Program-made: the position numbers and the translations under genes
Origin: SMWD01 sp002729875
Lineage (GTDB): Bacteria > Pseudomonadota > Gammaproteobacteria > Steroidobacterales > GCA-2729495
Length of the DNA: 64,000 bases
Assembly: GCA_036010905.1 (NCBI GenBank)
Contig: DASCMH010000036.1
Coordinates: 33,475-97,474, forward strand
Direction of reading: 5' to 3'
The notes under the pieces: model-generated
Databases searched by the model: none
Told to the model about the DNA's origin: nothing
What the model saw: the letters and a program-made list of their open reading frames with translations, nothing else
Shown: positions 1-9,120 of the stretch, piece by piece
How the letters are laid out: each line of letters starts with the position of its first letter
How positions within the stretch are numbered: position 1 is the first letter of the stretch

Positions 1-1179
1 CGCGCCCGAAAGAAACGCAACTTCGACGAGGCCGAACTGCTGGAGGTGTTGGAGTCGGCTCCGGAGCGCATTAAGCCGCGCTGTGCAGCATTCGGTATTT
101 GCGGCGGCTGTTCGTTACAGCATCTGTCGGGGGCTGAGCAGCTACGAATAAAGCAGACGGTCTTGCTCGACAATCTGCAGCGTATTGGCACGATTATTCC
201 GCAAAGTGTGTTGCCTCCGATCGAAGGACACGCATGGGGGTATCGGCGCAAGGCCCGGCTCGCGATTAAGAATGTTGTCAAGAAAGGTCGGGTGCTGGTC
301 GGTTTTCGAGAACGTCACAAGCCATATGTTGCGGATATGAACCGTTGCGAAACATTGCACCCTGCCTTCGGTGAACGGCTGGATGATTTATCCGAGCTGA
401 TCGGCAGGCTGAGTATTCGTGATCGCCTGCCGCAAATAGAATGTGCGGTCGGTGATCATGCCGCCGCAATGATTTTCCGGGTGCTTGAGCCCCCGAGTCA
501 GGCGGATATCGAAGCATTATCGACATGGTCCGGGACAAGTGGCGTGCAGGTGTTTCTGCAAACGGGTGGTCCGGATACCGTTGTCCCCCTGCCGGGTCAT
601 ACATCGCCGGATCCACTGCATTATCGTGTTCCGGAATACGATGTGACCATCAGCTTTACTCCGGCTGACTTTTTGCAGGTTCACGCGCAAGTAAATCAAC
701 TCATGATCAAACAGGCGATTGATTTGCTGGCGCCTGATTCGTCATCATCTGTGCTTGACCTTTATTGTGGTCTGGGTAATTTCTCATTACCGCTGGCTCG
801 GGTAGCGGGGCAGGTGCTTGGTATTGAGTTAACCGCTGAGATGGTTGCCCGGGCGCGTGACAATGCGCGTGCGTGCGGGCTTGATAATGTAGAATTTCGC
901 CAGGCTGATCTGAGCAAGCCGGTTGCAGATCTTACTGCCGGCCAATCATTTGATCTGGTGTTACTCGACCCGCCACGTACCGGGATGGCCGAGTTGCTTG
1001 ATACCTTAATCGACATCCGTGCCAAACGCATATTGTACGTTTCCTGCCATCCGGGAACACTGGCGCGTGATGCACAGCGCCTTGTTAATGACGGGGGTTA
1101 CCGGTTGGTGACCGCAGGAATTATGGATATGTTTCCGCAGACCAGTCACGTCGAGTCGATGGCTTTGTTTCAACGTTGA
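1..1179 (+). CDS. rlmD: 23S rRNA (uracil-5-)-methyltransferase RlmD, 5'-truncated by window edge
   Basis: RlmD methylates the uracil equivalent to E. coli U1939 of 23S rRNA using S-adenosylmethionine. The frame is open from base 1 and reads RARKKRNFDEAELLEVLE, the end of the N-terminal TRAM domain, so the true start lies upstream; the GTG at 46 is internal. The iron-sulfur cysteines are visible in PRCAAFGICGGC and in NRCETLHPAF, the SAM-binding motif is DLYCGLGNFSLPLA, and the catalytic-cysteine motif is YVSCHPGTLARD near the C terminus. The family is about 430-450 residues long, so roughly 50 are missing at the edge. No relA follows, unlike in many gammaproteobacteria. Confidence 0.95.
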   Translation, partial: RARKKRNFDEAELLEVLESAPERIKPRCAAFGICGGCSLQHLSGAEQLRIKQTVLLDNLQRIGTIIPQSVLPPIEGHAWGYRRKARLAIKNVVKKGRVLVGFRERHKPYVADMNRCETLHPAFGERLDDLSELIGRLSIRDRLPQIECAVGDHAAAMIFRVLEPPSQADIEALSTWSGTSGVQVFLQTGGPDTVVPLPGHTSPDPLHYRVPEYDVTISFTPADFLQVHAQVNQLMIKQAIDLLAPDSSSSVLDLYCGLGNFSLPLARVAGQVLGIELTAEMVARARDNARACGLDNVEFRQADLSKPVADLTAGQSFDLVLLDPPRTGMAELLDTLIDIRAKRILYVSCHPGTLARDAQRLVNDGGYRLVTAGIMDMFPQTSHVESMALFQR

Positions 1180-1355
1180 CAGTGTATTCGCCCGGCGTTG
1201 TGCAGTCAGGTTGTCAGCGGATACCTGGTGAGTGAACTGGTTAAGCGACAGTAAACACGGGCATAATCATCCGCATATGGCAGAAACATTCAACCGGGAC
1301 CTGTGCATTGATGCTGCCCGGACAGTGACCCAATGAGTATGGGGGAGCATTCGCC

Positions 1356-2402
1356 ATGACTCTCGGACCATTGATGATCGACGTTGAAGGGCTGCAACTG
1401 ACTGCTGCCGAGACGGATAAATTGCGGGATCCGCGAATAGGCGGTGTGATTCTGTTCAGCCGCAATTTTTCCTCTATCGAACAAGTTAAGGAGTTGACCC
1501 GTTCGATCCACTGTGTGCGTTCGCCGGGCCTGCTGATTGCTGCCGATCAGGAAGGTGGGCGAGTGCAACGTTTTCGAGATGGGTTTGTCGAATTACCGCC
1601 GGCACATTTGCTCGGACATCAATATGACCTCGATGCTCAGTTGGCCAGGCAACTGGCCACTGCCTGCGGTTGGATCATGGCTGCGGAATTGCTTGATATC
1701 GGCGTTGACATCAGTTTTGCACCGGTTGTGGATCTTGACCTGGGGCTGAGTGAAGTTATTGGTGACCGTGCATTTCACCGTGATCCCAAGGTGGTTGCGT
1801 CACTGGCGATGGCATTCATGCAAGGTATGCGCGACGCTGGCATGATGGCTGTGGCCAAGCATTTTCCCGGCCATGGTGGCGTTGTAGCAGATTCGCATCT
1901 TGAGTTGCCCGAGGATCACCGTGACTACAATCAACTAACAGACGATTTGCTACCTTATAGTCGTCTGATTGCCAACGGTTTGCATGGAATTATGATGGCG
2001 CACGTTCGTTACCCGGCCATAGACCGGCGGATCGCAAGCCTGTCGGCGTATTGGCAAGAAACCGAATTGCGTCGCAATCTCGGTTTTGCCGGCGTGATTT
2101 TTTCCGATGACCTGAGCATGTCGGCCCTGGAACTGGTCGGGGATATCACCGATCGAGTGCGGGAGGCGCTTGCGGCTGGTGCCGATATGGCGCTGATCTG
2201 TAATGATCCGGATGCGGTCGAGCAAACCCTGGCCAATATTGGCCCGCTCGACAACCCGGCCAGCCAGGCGCGGCTGGTCTCATTACGTCCTCATCCCGGG
2301 TCATGGCAGGGTGAGGATTTGCGCCAGACAAGTAAGTGGCTACGTGCGGTTGCACAGATTGCCGAGGCACATGAACCACCGCCCTTCACGCTGGATGGTT
2401 AG
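1356..2402 (+). CDS. nagZ: beta-N-acetylhexosaminidase NagZ
   Basis: This cytoplasmic glycoside hydrolase family 3 enzyme removes N-acetylglucosamine from GlcNAc-anhydroMurNAc muropeptides during peptidoglycan recycling. The 348-residue length is normal. KHFPGHG lies at residues 168-174, the catalytic dyad is Asp179/His181 (VADSHLELP), and the nucleophile is the Asp in FSDDLSM near residue 251. DQEGGRVQRF, which contacts substrate, is at 64-73. The gene has no signal peptide, as expected. Its stop overlaps the likely start of the next gene by 8 bases (ATGGTTAG), which suggests translational coupling. Confidence 0.95.
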   Translation: MTLGPLMIDVEGLQLTAAETDKLRDPRIGGVILFSRNFSSIEQVKELTRSIHCVRSPGLLIAADQEGGRVQRFRDGFVELPPAHLLGHQYDLDAQLARQLATACGWIMAAELLDIGVDISFAPVVDLDLGLSEVIGDRAFHRDPKVVASLAMAFMQGMRDAGMMAVAKHFPGHGGVVADSHLELPEDHRDYNQLTDDLLPYSRLIANGLHGIMMAHVRYPAIDRRIASLSAYWQETELRRNLGFAGVIFSDDLSMSALELVGDITDRVREALAAGADMALICNDPDAVEQTLANIGPLDNPASQARLVSLRPHPGSWQGEDLRQTSKWLRAVAQIAEAHEPPPFTLDG

Positions 2403-2940
2403 TCAGATGGCAGGTTTTCCGCAGGCAACTGTCGTTGCGACCGCAGCGGAGGTTCAGTGTGCCTACGATAAACTTGCCGCAGCGCTGCAAGTGACCGTCG
2501 ATAGCGATGACTGCGTCCTGCTTGGCATCATGCTTGGTGGCATGCTGCCGACAGCGCGGCTGGCGGCGATGTTGCATGGCGATTACCGGCTCGATTGCTG
2601 CCAGGTCAGTCGCTATCGGGGTGCTGAGCAGGGCGGGGCACTGGAATGGCTGCAGCCGCCGCGCACCGAGTTACGTGATCGCACCGTATTGCTCGTCGAT
2701 GACATTTTTGATGAAGGGATAACGCTGGATTTTGTCACCCGAAAATGTTTTCAGCTTGGTGCCCGTCATGTTGTTAGCTCGGTGCTGGTGCGTAAAAAAC
2801 GTGTGCGTGGAGTGACCGGGATGCCGCCCGATCATATCGGACTTGAAGTTGCCGATCGCTACGTTTTTGGCTGCGGCATGGATTTTCGTCATCGCTGGCG
2901 GCACCTGCCGGATATCTGGGCATTGGCAGACGAATCATGA
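2395..2940 (+). CDS. Hypoxanthine-guanine-type phosphoribosyltransferase
   Basis: The product belongs to the type I purine phosphoribosyltransferases, which join a 6-oxopurine base to PRPP. The PRPP-binding loop is seen as VLLVDDIFDEGITL at about residues 98-111, and a VLLGIMLGGMLP segment at 41-52 matches the PPi loop region. Length from the ATG at 2395 is 181 residues, typical for the family. A second in-frame ATG at 2407 is also possible. The frame stays open upstream to 2203, but that part lies inside nagZ and looks like shadow. It sits between nagZ and an mtnP relic; MtnP normally supplies hypoxanthine from methylthioinosine, so the original context was purine salvage. Confidence 0.85.
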   Translation: MVSQMAGFPQATVVATAAEVQCAYDKLAAALQVTVDSDDCVLLGIMLGGMLPTARLAAMLHGDYRLDCCQVSRYRGAEQGGALEWLQPPRTELRDRTVLLVDDIFDEGITLDFVTRKCFQLGARHVVSSVLVRKKRVRGVTGMPPDHIGLEVADRYVFGCGMDFRHRWRHLPDIWALADES

Positions 2941-3092
2941 CAAAGATTGCTGTTATCGCCGGTACGGGTTGCGGGCATTTATTCGCGAGCCTCCAATGGA
3001 GGGGCTTGCCGGAGGAAACGCCGTTCGATCAGCGAGTACGCCGGTATTTGATCGAGCAAAGTACCAAACGCGGTATGGCTCAGGTCGAGTAA
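2937..3092 (+). pseudogene. mtnP: Relic of S-methyl-5'-thioinosine phosphorylase (mtnP), internally deleted
   Basis: A 51-codon frame begins in an ATGA overlap with the upstream stop. Its first part (MTKIAVIAGTG ... LPEETPF) resembles the N terminus of bacterial methylthioinosine phosphorylases, which read roughly IIGGTG ... LPIETPYG. The second part (PFDQRVRRYLIEQSTKRGMA) resembles a segment from the middle of the enzyme, which reads roughly [21 protein letters not shown]. Around 100 residues between the two blocks, with much of the active site, are missing, and the frame stops shortly after. Similar coding (Pro-Phe) at the two block edges could have promoted the deletion. The alignment is from memory of the family, so the boundaries are approximate. 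Confidence 0.65.
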
Positions 3093-3118
3093 CTCCTGCG
3101 CTTACTGTGAAGAAAGAG

Positions 3119-3139
3119 GCTGCTGCGTGTGGCAGCAGC
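3119..3139 (+). other. Perfect hairpin after the mtnP relic
   Basis: GCTGCTGC, a GTGTG loop and GCAGCAGC form an 8-bp perfect stem. No T-tract follows, so this is not a canonical intrinsic terminator, though it lies where the nagZ-hpt transcript would be expected to end. It could also be leftover mtnP sequence. Confidence 0.35.
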
Positions 3140-3293
3140 GATCCAGCCGTCACAATGCATAACAGCATCGATCCGGTAACGAGTGATTCGCATCACAGAC
3201 GTGTCAGTCAAATCGTTTTATATTCACTCGGTCAGACCCTTTTTTCAATTGAATCTAAACTTATAATCTTTGTTAGGAGTAATTAATAAGTTA

Positions 3294-4262
3294 ATGATTA
3301 AATTCACGAAATCCATTATTGATCAGGTGCTTGATAATAACCCCCTGCCGATCATTATCGTCGCTGCACATGAACCGGGTTTGCCGGTTGTTTATCTGAA
3401 TTCTGCGCTGGAGCATTTGCTCGCCAGGGATAGCGCTGAAGTTATGGGTATGCCTTTTACGGACATTATGTCTGCAGGTAACCTGCCCGCAAATGCCGAC
3501 GGGCGCGATGCGGAGGCGACGCCATACACCGATTGCGAAGATTCGCAGACATGGCGTAGCGGTGACGGGTCAAGCCTGAACCTCAAGGTCAGAATAGCGC
3601 CATTGCATGATCGACCCGGACAAACCGGTTACTGGATGCTGAGTGTTGTCGATAACGCGCAATCACCTGACGTTACCCGGGCTTGGGAGTCAGCCGCGTT
3701 GCGCAGCGAACTTGTCGATGCCCGGCGGCAGATCGAAAGCCTGCAACGGATTGATTCACTGACCGGGTTGGCGAACCGGGGCGCTTTCGAGGAACTGCTG
3801 GAGCGTGATTGGGCAATCGCCTGCAGGGAGAAACGGCAGATCGGTATTGTGGTGTTTTCGGTTGATTACCTGGCGGAGTACAGTGATATTTATGGTCGTC
3901 ATGCGACCGATGCGCTGTTGCGCAAGGTAGTACATGCTATCAACGGCAGCCTGCGTCGGGCCAGTGACTTCGGGGCACGAATTGCTGAGGATCGGTTTGC
4001 GGTACTGATCTGCAATCCGGATCAAGGCCATATTGAAACCTGCGTGAAGTCTATTGAAGCGAAGATACGCAATTTGGCGATTCATCATCCGCGTTCTACG
4101 GTTTCACGTTTCATCAGTATTTCCTATGGTCTGGCATCAGAAGTGCCGGTGCGCAAGAAAAAATCTGCAACATTACTTGCTAAGGCAGTGAGTAACCTTG
4201 AAGCAGGATTTAAGCCGACCAGAGTTCTGCAAACTGAAAAGGTGTCACAAGCAGACGATTAA
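3294..4262 (+). CDS. PAS domain protein with degenerate GGDEF domain
   Basis: The ATG at 3294 follows AGGAGT at 3275-3280, giving 322 residues. The first ~120 residues look like a PAS sensor (NPLPIIIVAA, VVYLNSALEHLL). A short helical linker (SELVDARRQIESLQRIDSLTGLANR) leads into a diguanylate-cyclase fold from about residue 155. The signature that should read GGDEF is AEDRF (in ARIAEDRFAVLI), so cyclase activity is unlikely. The RASD tetrad five residues earlier fits the c-di-GMP-binding inhibitory site RxxD. No transmembrane segment is visible. My inference is a cytoplasmic c-di-GMP receptor or pseudo-enzyme; the PAS ligand is unknown. The gene converges on csiV. Confidence 0.8.
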   Translation: MIKFTKSIIDQVLDNNPLPIIIVAAHEPGLPVVYLNSALEHLLARDSAEVMGMPFTDIMSAGNLPANADGRDAEATPYTDCEDSQTWRSGDGSSLNLKVRIAPLHDRPGQTGYWMLSVVDNAQSPDVTRAWESAALRSELVDARRQIESLQRIDSLTGLANRGAFEELLERDWAIACREKRQIGIVVFSVDYLAEYSDIYGRHATDALLRKVVHAINGSLRRASDFGARIAEDRFAVLICNPDQGHIETCVKSIEAKIRNLAIHHPRSTVSRFISISYGLASEVPVRKKKSATLLAKAVSNLEAGFKPTRVLQTEKVSQADD

Positions 4263-4326
4263 AGAGTTATTGCCTGCGGCAGTCCCTGCAGGCGGGAACG
4301 CCATTAATCGCAAGACCATAACTGGT

Positions 4327-5091
4327 TCAACTGGTTTCCTGGCGCTCGGCTACAGCGGTTTGTAATGCATTGATACGGGTAATGATGCCGAATTGCGGGC
4401 TGTCGAAATAGTGCGTTTCCGATACCCGGATACGTCGTGTCTCGCTGAGCTTGTAAGTGACCTGGGTCTTATTTCCACTGGGTCTGAATAAAAACTGTTG
4501 CCCTGTTGACGGGTTTTCAGTTTTAAGCGTCAGGTTGACATCAAGGTGCAGATAACGCCCCTTATAGAGCGTTACGGTTCCGGTAATGCCGGGATCATCA
4601 ACAATTGCCGGTGCAAAGCGCCAGGGTTTTGCATTTTCCGAGTCCGGTGCGTGCTGCACCCAGCCTTTATACGTGATCGGTTGATAGGCATCGACCCGTT
4701 CTAGACGTTCATAGACCTGGCTCAGGGTGCGTGTGTCATCACGCAGCGGCACAAAGTAGGGGTAAACGGGATCCAGTTCGAGGAGATGGAAGCTTATCGG
4801 CGCTCGGCGGAATCGTTTGTTCCGTGTATTGTCGAGCATGCCAAGTGGTGCCGATGGCATTTGCGGTGGTTGCAGCGGTATTTCCGCAAGCATCAGGTTA
4901 AGTGGCGATACCTGAAAAATGGAAGTTGCGGCAGGTATTTCGGGTGTATTAAGACTTTGATCGGTATGTCGAAATACAATTAATTCGACCTGGTAGCGAT
5001 CGGGTGGCTTGTGATCGTCCTCAGCGCTTGTCAATCCGGCGCCCAGTATCAGTCCGGACAGGCAGGTGATGCGGGTTAGCAGGCTGAGCAT
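4327..5091 (-). CDS. csiV: CsiV family exported protein
   Basis: The 254-residue protein begins with a signal peptide (LTRITCLSGLILGAGLTSA) and is predicted periplasmic. The conserved beginning of the mature part (RYQVELIVFRH), the YPYFVPL segment and the C-terminal block SETRRIRVSETHYFDSPQFG are typical of the CsiV/peptidoglycan-binding family. The biochemical role of the family is poorly defined. It follows mfd by about 20 bases on the same strand, an arrangement known from Pseudomonas, so the two are probably cotranscribed. An imperfect inverted repeat (GCCTGC at 4272, GCAGGC at 4288) lies between its end and the convergent PAS-GGDEF gene. Confidence 0.8.
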   Translation of the reverse strand: MLSLLTRITCLSGLILGAGLTSAEDDHKPPDRYQVELIVFRHTDQSLNTPEIPAATSIFQVSPLNLMLAEIPLQPPQMPSAPLGMLDNTRNKRFRRAPISFHLLELDPVYPYFVPLRDDTRTLSQVYERLERVDAYQPITYKGWVQHAPDSENAKPWRFAPAIVDDPGITGTVTLYKGRYLHLDVNLTLKTENPSTGQQFLFRPSGNKTQVTYKLSETRRIRVSETHYFDSPQFGIITRINALQTAVAERQETS

Positions 5092-5112
5092 GTGATTGTT
5101 TCCCGGTGTTAA

Positions 5113-8100
5113 TCAGTCAGGTGGGGATGAAAGCATATCAATGAGTTGGTCTGCAAATCGGAATCTTTGCTCCGGTTCGGCAAGTTCAGCACTGATTTTC
5201 AGTCTTTGTTGCCTGTCCAGTGTGTATTTGCTCGGTGCTGATTCCAGCATCCGTACCAGTGCGGCCGGATCCACCGTGGTTGCCTGAGTGAATTCGATGA
5301 GCCCACCGGACGCGCCGAGTTCGAGTCGCCGAAGGCCCAGTGGGTTGGCGCGCAATTTGATTTCGGTGGTACGAAACAGGTTTTTGGTGGCTTCCGGCAG
5401 CAAACCAAACCGGTCGATTAGTTCGACCTGTAGCTGCCGGAGTTCATCTGGATTGCAAGCGCTGGCAATTCGCTTGTAGTGCACCAGGCGAAGGTGTACG
5501 TCTGGCAGGTAGTCGTCCGGTAGCAGGGCCGGGACATGCAGGTTAACTTCAGTGCCTGCATTCATATCGTTATCGAGATCGGGCTCAAGCCCGTCGCGCA
5601 GGGCCTGTACTGTTTTTGACAACATCTCGTTGTAGAGTGAGAAGCCAATCTCATGGATCTGACCGCTCTGGCCTTCGCCGAGCAATTCACCGGCGCCACG
5701 GATCTCCAGGTCATGCGTGGCCAGTACGAAGCCGGCGCCAAGGTCTTCGAGTGACTCGATTGCATCAAGGCGTTTCTGGGCGTCTGCCGTCAGGCCTTCT
5801 GGCGGCGGAGTCAACAGGTAAGCAAATGCCTGGTGATGTGAGCGTCCGACCCGGCCGCGTAGCTGGTGTAACTGGGCGAGGCCGAAACGGTCAGCGCGAT
5901 TGATGATGATCGTATTGGCCGAAGGGACATCCAGTCCGCTCTCGATAATTGCCGTGCAAACGAGGATATGAAATCGCCGATGGTAAAAATCACTCATGAT
6001 GCGTTCGAGTTCACGTTCGCGAATCCGGCCATGAGCAAACTCGATTGCACCTTCAGGAACAAGTTCGGCAATTGTTGCCGTTATTTTTTCGATGTCTTCG
6101 ATGCGATTGTGTACAAAATAGATCTGACCGCCACGTTTTATTTCCCGCAGGCAGGCTTCACGGATGATGCGTTTATTCCATTGTGTGACGAACGTCTTGA
6201 TCGACAGCCGGGATTCGGGGGGAGTGGTTATCAAAGACAGTTCCCGCAGACTACCAAGGGCCATATTCAGCGTGCGTGGAATCGGGGTTGCCGTCAATGT
6301 CAGAATGTCGACTTCCGTTCGCAGTGACTTCAGGCGTTCTTTGTGGCGAACACCGAAGCGGTGTTCTTCATCGATGATGACCAGGCCCAGATTCTTGAAA
6401 CTTACGGTTCTGGAAAGCAGGCGGTGCGTGCCGATCACGATATCAACGCGGCCGGCAGCTAATCCTTCGATAATCTCATGACTGGCGGCCTGGTTCTGGA
6501 ATCGTGACAGAATCTCAATATTAACCGGCCAGTCGGCAAAGCGATCGGCAAATGTACGGTAATGTTGCTGAGCCAAAAGGGTTGTTGGTACCAGGACTGC
6601 AACCTGGCGGCAACTCGATACGGCAATAAACGTGGCCCGCAGTGCAACCTCGGTTTTACCAAAACCAACGTCGCCACACACCAGCCGATCCATTGGCTCG
6701 CTGGTCGTCATATCGACCGTAACCTCATCAATTGTGCGGGACTGATCGTCGGTTGGCGTGAATGGGAAGCCGGCGGCAAAACGTTCGTAATCGACCGGGT
6801 CGATGCTATAGCTGTAGCCTTCACGAGCCGCACGCTGAGAATATAAATCGAGCAGTTCAGCGGCGACATCACGAATTTTTTCGGCGGCTTTGCGCTTCGC
6901 CCTGACCCATTGATCGGAGCCGAGCCGGTGTAGCGGCGCATGATCGGGCGCGGCACCGGTATAGCGTGAAATAAGGTGTAAAGATGCAACCGGAACGTGC
7001 AGACGGTCCCCGCCGGCATATTCCAGGGTGACGAATTCGGTCGGCGTCGCGTCGATTGCAAGGTGAGTAAGACCGACATATCGGCCAACGCCATGCTCGC
7101 TATGCACAACAGGTGCGCCGGGATGCAGGTTGGTCAGATCCCTGATTAGCGCTTCGGGATCCTTGATACGTCGCCGGCGGCTGCGGCGTTTTGGTTTTTG
7201 CCCGAATAATTCCTGTTCGGTCAGGATTGTCAGCGAGCCGGTTTGATCGGCAGCATTCAGGGTCACGCCTTTTTCAAGCGGCGCAACGATGATATTGGAC
7301 GGTAGCTGTGAGACAAGAAAGTCCGGCCATGATTCGATCGATTGGGTGGTATTTTGCTGGCGCAGTATGTCGGCCAACAGTTCCCGTCGTCCGGCCGATT
7401 CGGCAGCAAACAGAATCCGCCCGTCGTGCCGGTCGAGAAACTCCAGCAGGCCACGGGTGGATTCCTTGTCTCGCTGGTTGATCAGCATGCCGGAGGGTGC
7501 GGATACGGCAAGGTTGGCAAACGGCAAAGCGTCGTCCTCGTGGGGGATTTCGTGGTCCTCAAGTTGCAGCAACGGATGCGCTTGCAGGCCTGCCGCGTGA
7601 CGTTCGGGCGTAACGTACAGTTCTCCGGGTTCGAGAACGGGGTGTTCGGCATCATGGCAGGATTGGCTATGGCGTTCGCAGACCTGTTCCCAGGCATGGC
7701 TTAGGGCGGTCTCGATGTCAGTGCAGGTGATTATCAGCGCATCAGCCGGCAGGTAATCCCAGAAAGTTGCAGTCTCAGCAAAGAACAGCGGCAGGTAGTT
7801 TTCGATCCCGGCGGGTAGCCGGTGTTCGGTGATTTCACGATAAATAACCGAGCGGGCCGGGTTGCCTTCAAATCTTTGTCGATAGCGGCGTCGAAAAGCA
7901 CGTACCGAATCTTCGTCGAGTGGAATTTCCCTGGCTGGAAGTGTGTCGAGTGCCTTGATACGGGTAGTTGATATCTGTGAATCCGGATCAAACTGACGCA
8001 GCGATTCGACCTCATCGGCAAAAAAATCGACCCTGATCGGCGTGTCGTATCCGCTTGGAAAGAAATCGATAAGCGAACCACGTACGGCATAATCGCCGTG

Positions 8101-8592
8101 CTGGGAAACTTGTGAAACGCGTTGATATCCCGAGTCTTCGAGTTGCCCGCGAAATTGTTCCTGGGTCAAAGACTGGCCGGGTTGCAGCGTAATGCCACGG
8201 CTTTGCAGATGTTGAATCGGCGGCAAATGCGGCAGCAAAGCTGAAACAGCCGTGATCATTAATGTTCCGGTCTCGGCGGACAGGCGGCGCAGGGCGCTCA
8301 TGCGTTGTGCGATCAGGTCCTGGTGTGGGCTGAAAGCATCGTACGGCAGTACCTCGAGGTCAGGAAACAGGTTGATGGCAGGTTGCTCATGGCGAAAAAA
8401 ATCTATTTCGTGCGCCAGCGATTCGGCTGCGGCTACACTCCCGGTCAGGATCAGGATGCTGCGGTTGCTACGGGTTGCCAGTTCAGCAATGGCCAGTGCC
8501 TTTGCACAGCCGTAGACCTTGCCCCAGCGCACACGGTCGCCGGCCTCATCAGGTATTGGCAGACTGTCGTTAACAAGCAAGGGTGAGGGCAT
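5113..8592 (-). CDS. mfd: Transcription-repair coupling factor Mfd
   Basis: Mfd removes RNA polymerase stalled at DNA lesions and recruits UvrA. The 1159-residue length is normal. UvrB-like domains occupy the first ~380 residues. The CarD-like RNA polymerase interaction domain follows at about 485-560 (VVHSEHGVGRYVGL). The RecG-like translocase has Walker A CGDVGFGKT near residue 640 and Walker B/DEEHRF near 741. The QLRGRVGRS motif VI comes later, and the UvrA-masking C-terminal domain begins around residue 1000. It is probably the first gene of an mfd-csiV unit. The basic stretch KPKRRSRRRRIKD before the CarD-like domain is a linker. Confidence 0.97.
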   Translation of the reverse strand: MPSPLLVNDSLPIPDEAGDRVRWGKVYGCAKALAIAELATRSNRSILILTGSVAAAESLAHEIDFFRHEQPAINLFPDLEVLPYDAFSPHQDLIAQRMSALRRLSAETGTLMITAVSALLPHLPPIQHLQSRGITLQPGQSLTQEQFRGQLEDSGYQRVSQVSQHGDYAVRGSLIDFFPSGYDTPIRVDFFADEVESLRQFDPDSQISTTRIKALDTLPAREIPLDEDSVRAFRRRYRQRFEGNPARSVIYREITEHRLPAGIENYLPLFFAETATFWDYLPADALIITCTDIETALSHAWEQVCERHSQSCHDAEHPVLEPGELYVTPERHAAGLQAHPLLQLEDHEIPHEDDALPFANLAVSAPSGMLINQRDKESTRGLLEFLDRHDGRILFAAESAGRRELLADILRQQNTTQSIESWPDFLVSQLPSNIIVAPLEKGVTLNAADQTGSLTILTEQELFGQKPKRRSRRRRIKDPEALIRDLTNLHPGAPVVHSEHGVGRYVGLTHLAIDATPTEFVTLEYAGGDRLHVPVASLHLISRYTGAAPDHAPLHRLGSDQWVRAKRKAAEKIRDVAAELLDLYSQRAAREGYSYSIDPVDYERFAAGFPFTPTDDQSRTIDEVTVDMTTSEPMDRLVCGDVGFGKTEVALRATFIAVSSCRQVAVLVPTTLLAQQHYRTFADRFADWPVNIEILSRFQNQAASHEIIEGLAAGRVDIVIGTHRLLSRTVSFKNLGLVIIDEEHRFGVRHKERLKSLRTEVDILTLTATPIPRTLNMALGSLRELSLITTPPESRLSIKTFVTQWNKRIIREACLREIKRGGQIYFVHNRIEDIEKITATIAELVPEGAIEFAHGRIRERELERIMSDFYHRRFHILVCTAIIESGLDVPSANTIIINRADRFGLAQLHQLRGRVGRSHHQAFAYLLTPPPEGLTADAQKRLDAIESLEDLGAGFVLATHDLEIRGAGELLGEGQSGQIHEIGFSLYNEMLSKTVQALRDGLEPDLDNDMNAGTEVNLHVPALLPDDYLPDVHLRLVHYKRIASACNPDELRQLQVELIDRFGLLPEATKNLFRTTEIKLRANPLGLRRLELGASGGLIEFTQATTVDPAALVRMLESAPSKYTLDRQQRLKISAELAEPEQRFRFADQLIDMLSSPPD

Positions 8593-8697
8593 TCGAAGTT
8601 TAATTGGTAACCGGCAGACAGATGGGCGCGAGATTACTCGATACTCGCAGCCGAAACAAAGTCGAACCCGAAGATCAACTGATTAGTAACAGCCTGA

Positions 8698-8988
8698 TCA
8701 GTTTTTAACGACGGTGTGAATCACGCTGCGGTATTCGAAATAGACGATGAATGATGAGTATTCCCAGCGAGAAATTGGTGGGTCGCCGACAGATGCCTGT
8801 TTGATAACCGGTTTCCCCCATTTTGATTCGACCGTATCCATGCTCATGCCGCGATTAGGTCTTACCATCAGCGCCGCGCTGGATTGGTCGATGTTCTCAA
8901 TGACGAGTGATTCTGCAAAAGCGGTCGATAACGCACTCAGCGCTATGACCGTAAGAAACGCCAGACATTTCTGCCGAACCATGACCAT
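8698..8988 (-). CDS. Small exported protein, SmpA/OmlA-like fold suspected
   Basis: The 96-residue protein has a signal peptide (LAFLTVIALSALSTAFA) without a lipobox cysteine, so the mature product (~70 residues) should be free in the periplasm. The pattern GMSMDTVESKWGKPV ... WEYSSFIVYFEYRSVIHTVV, a helix with WG-P followed by aromatic strands, recalls the SmpA/OmlA (BamE-like) fold, but I cannot assign a function. It lies between mfd and the divergent lolC. Translation may begin at the ATG at 8988 or at the in-frame one at 8982. Confidence 0.65.
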   Translation of the reverse strand: MVMVRQKCLAFLTVIALSALSTAFAESLVIENIDQSSAALMVRPNRGMSMDTVESKWGKPVIKQASVGDPPISRWEYSSFIVYFEYRSVIHTVVKN

Positions 8989-9120
8989 CTCCCAATGTAT
9001 ACTCAGCTAATTTTAACCTGCCCGAGTATACAGAGAAATGTCACGGTCTATGGACATACCCTTGCAAATGGTGTATCCGTTCTGCGCAGTTGCCAGCGGT
9101 GATGTTGGAGGGCAGCAAAT

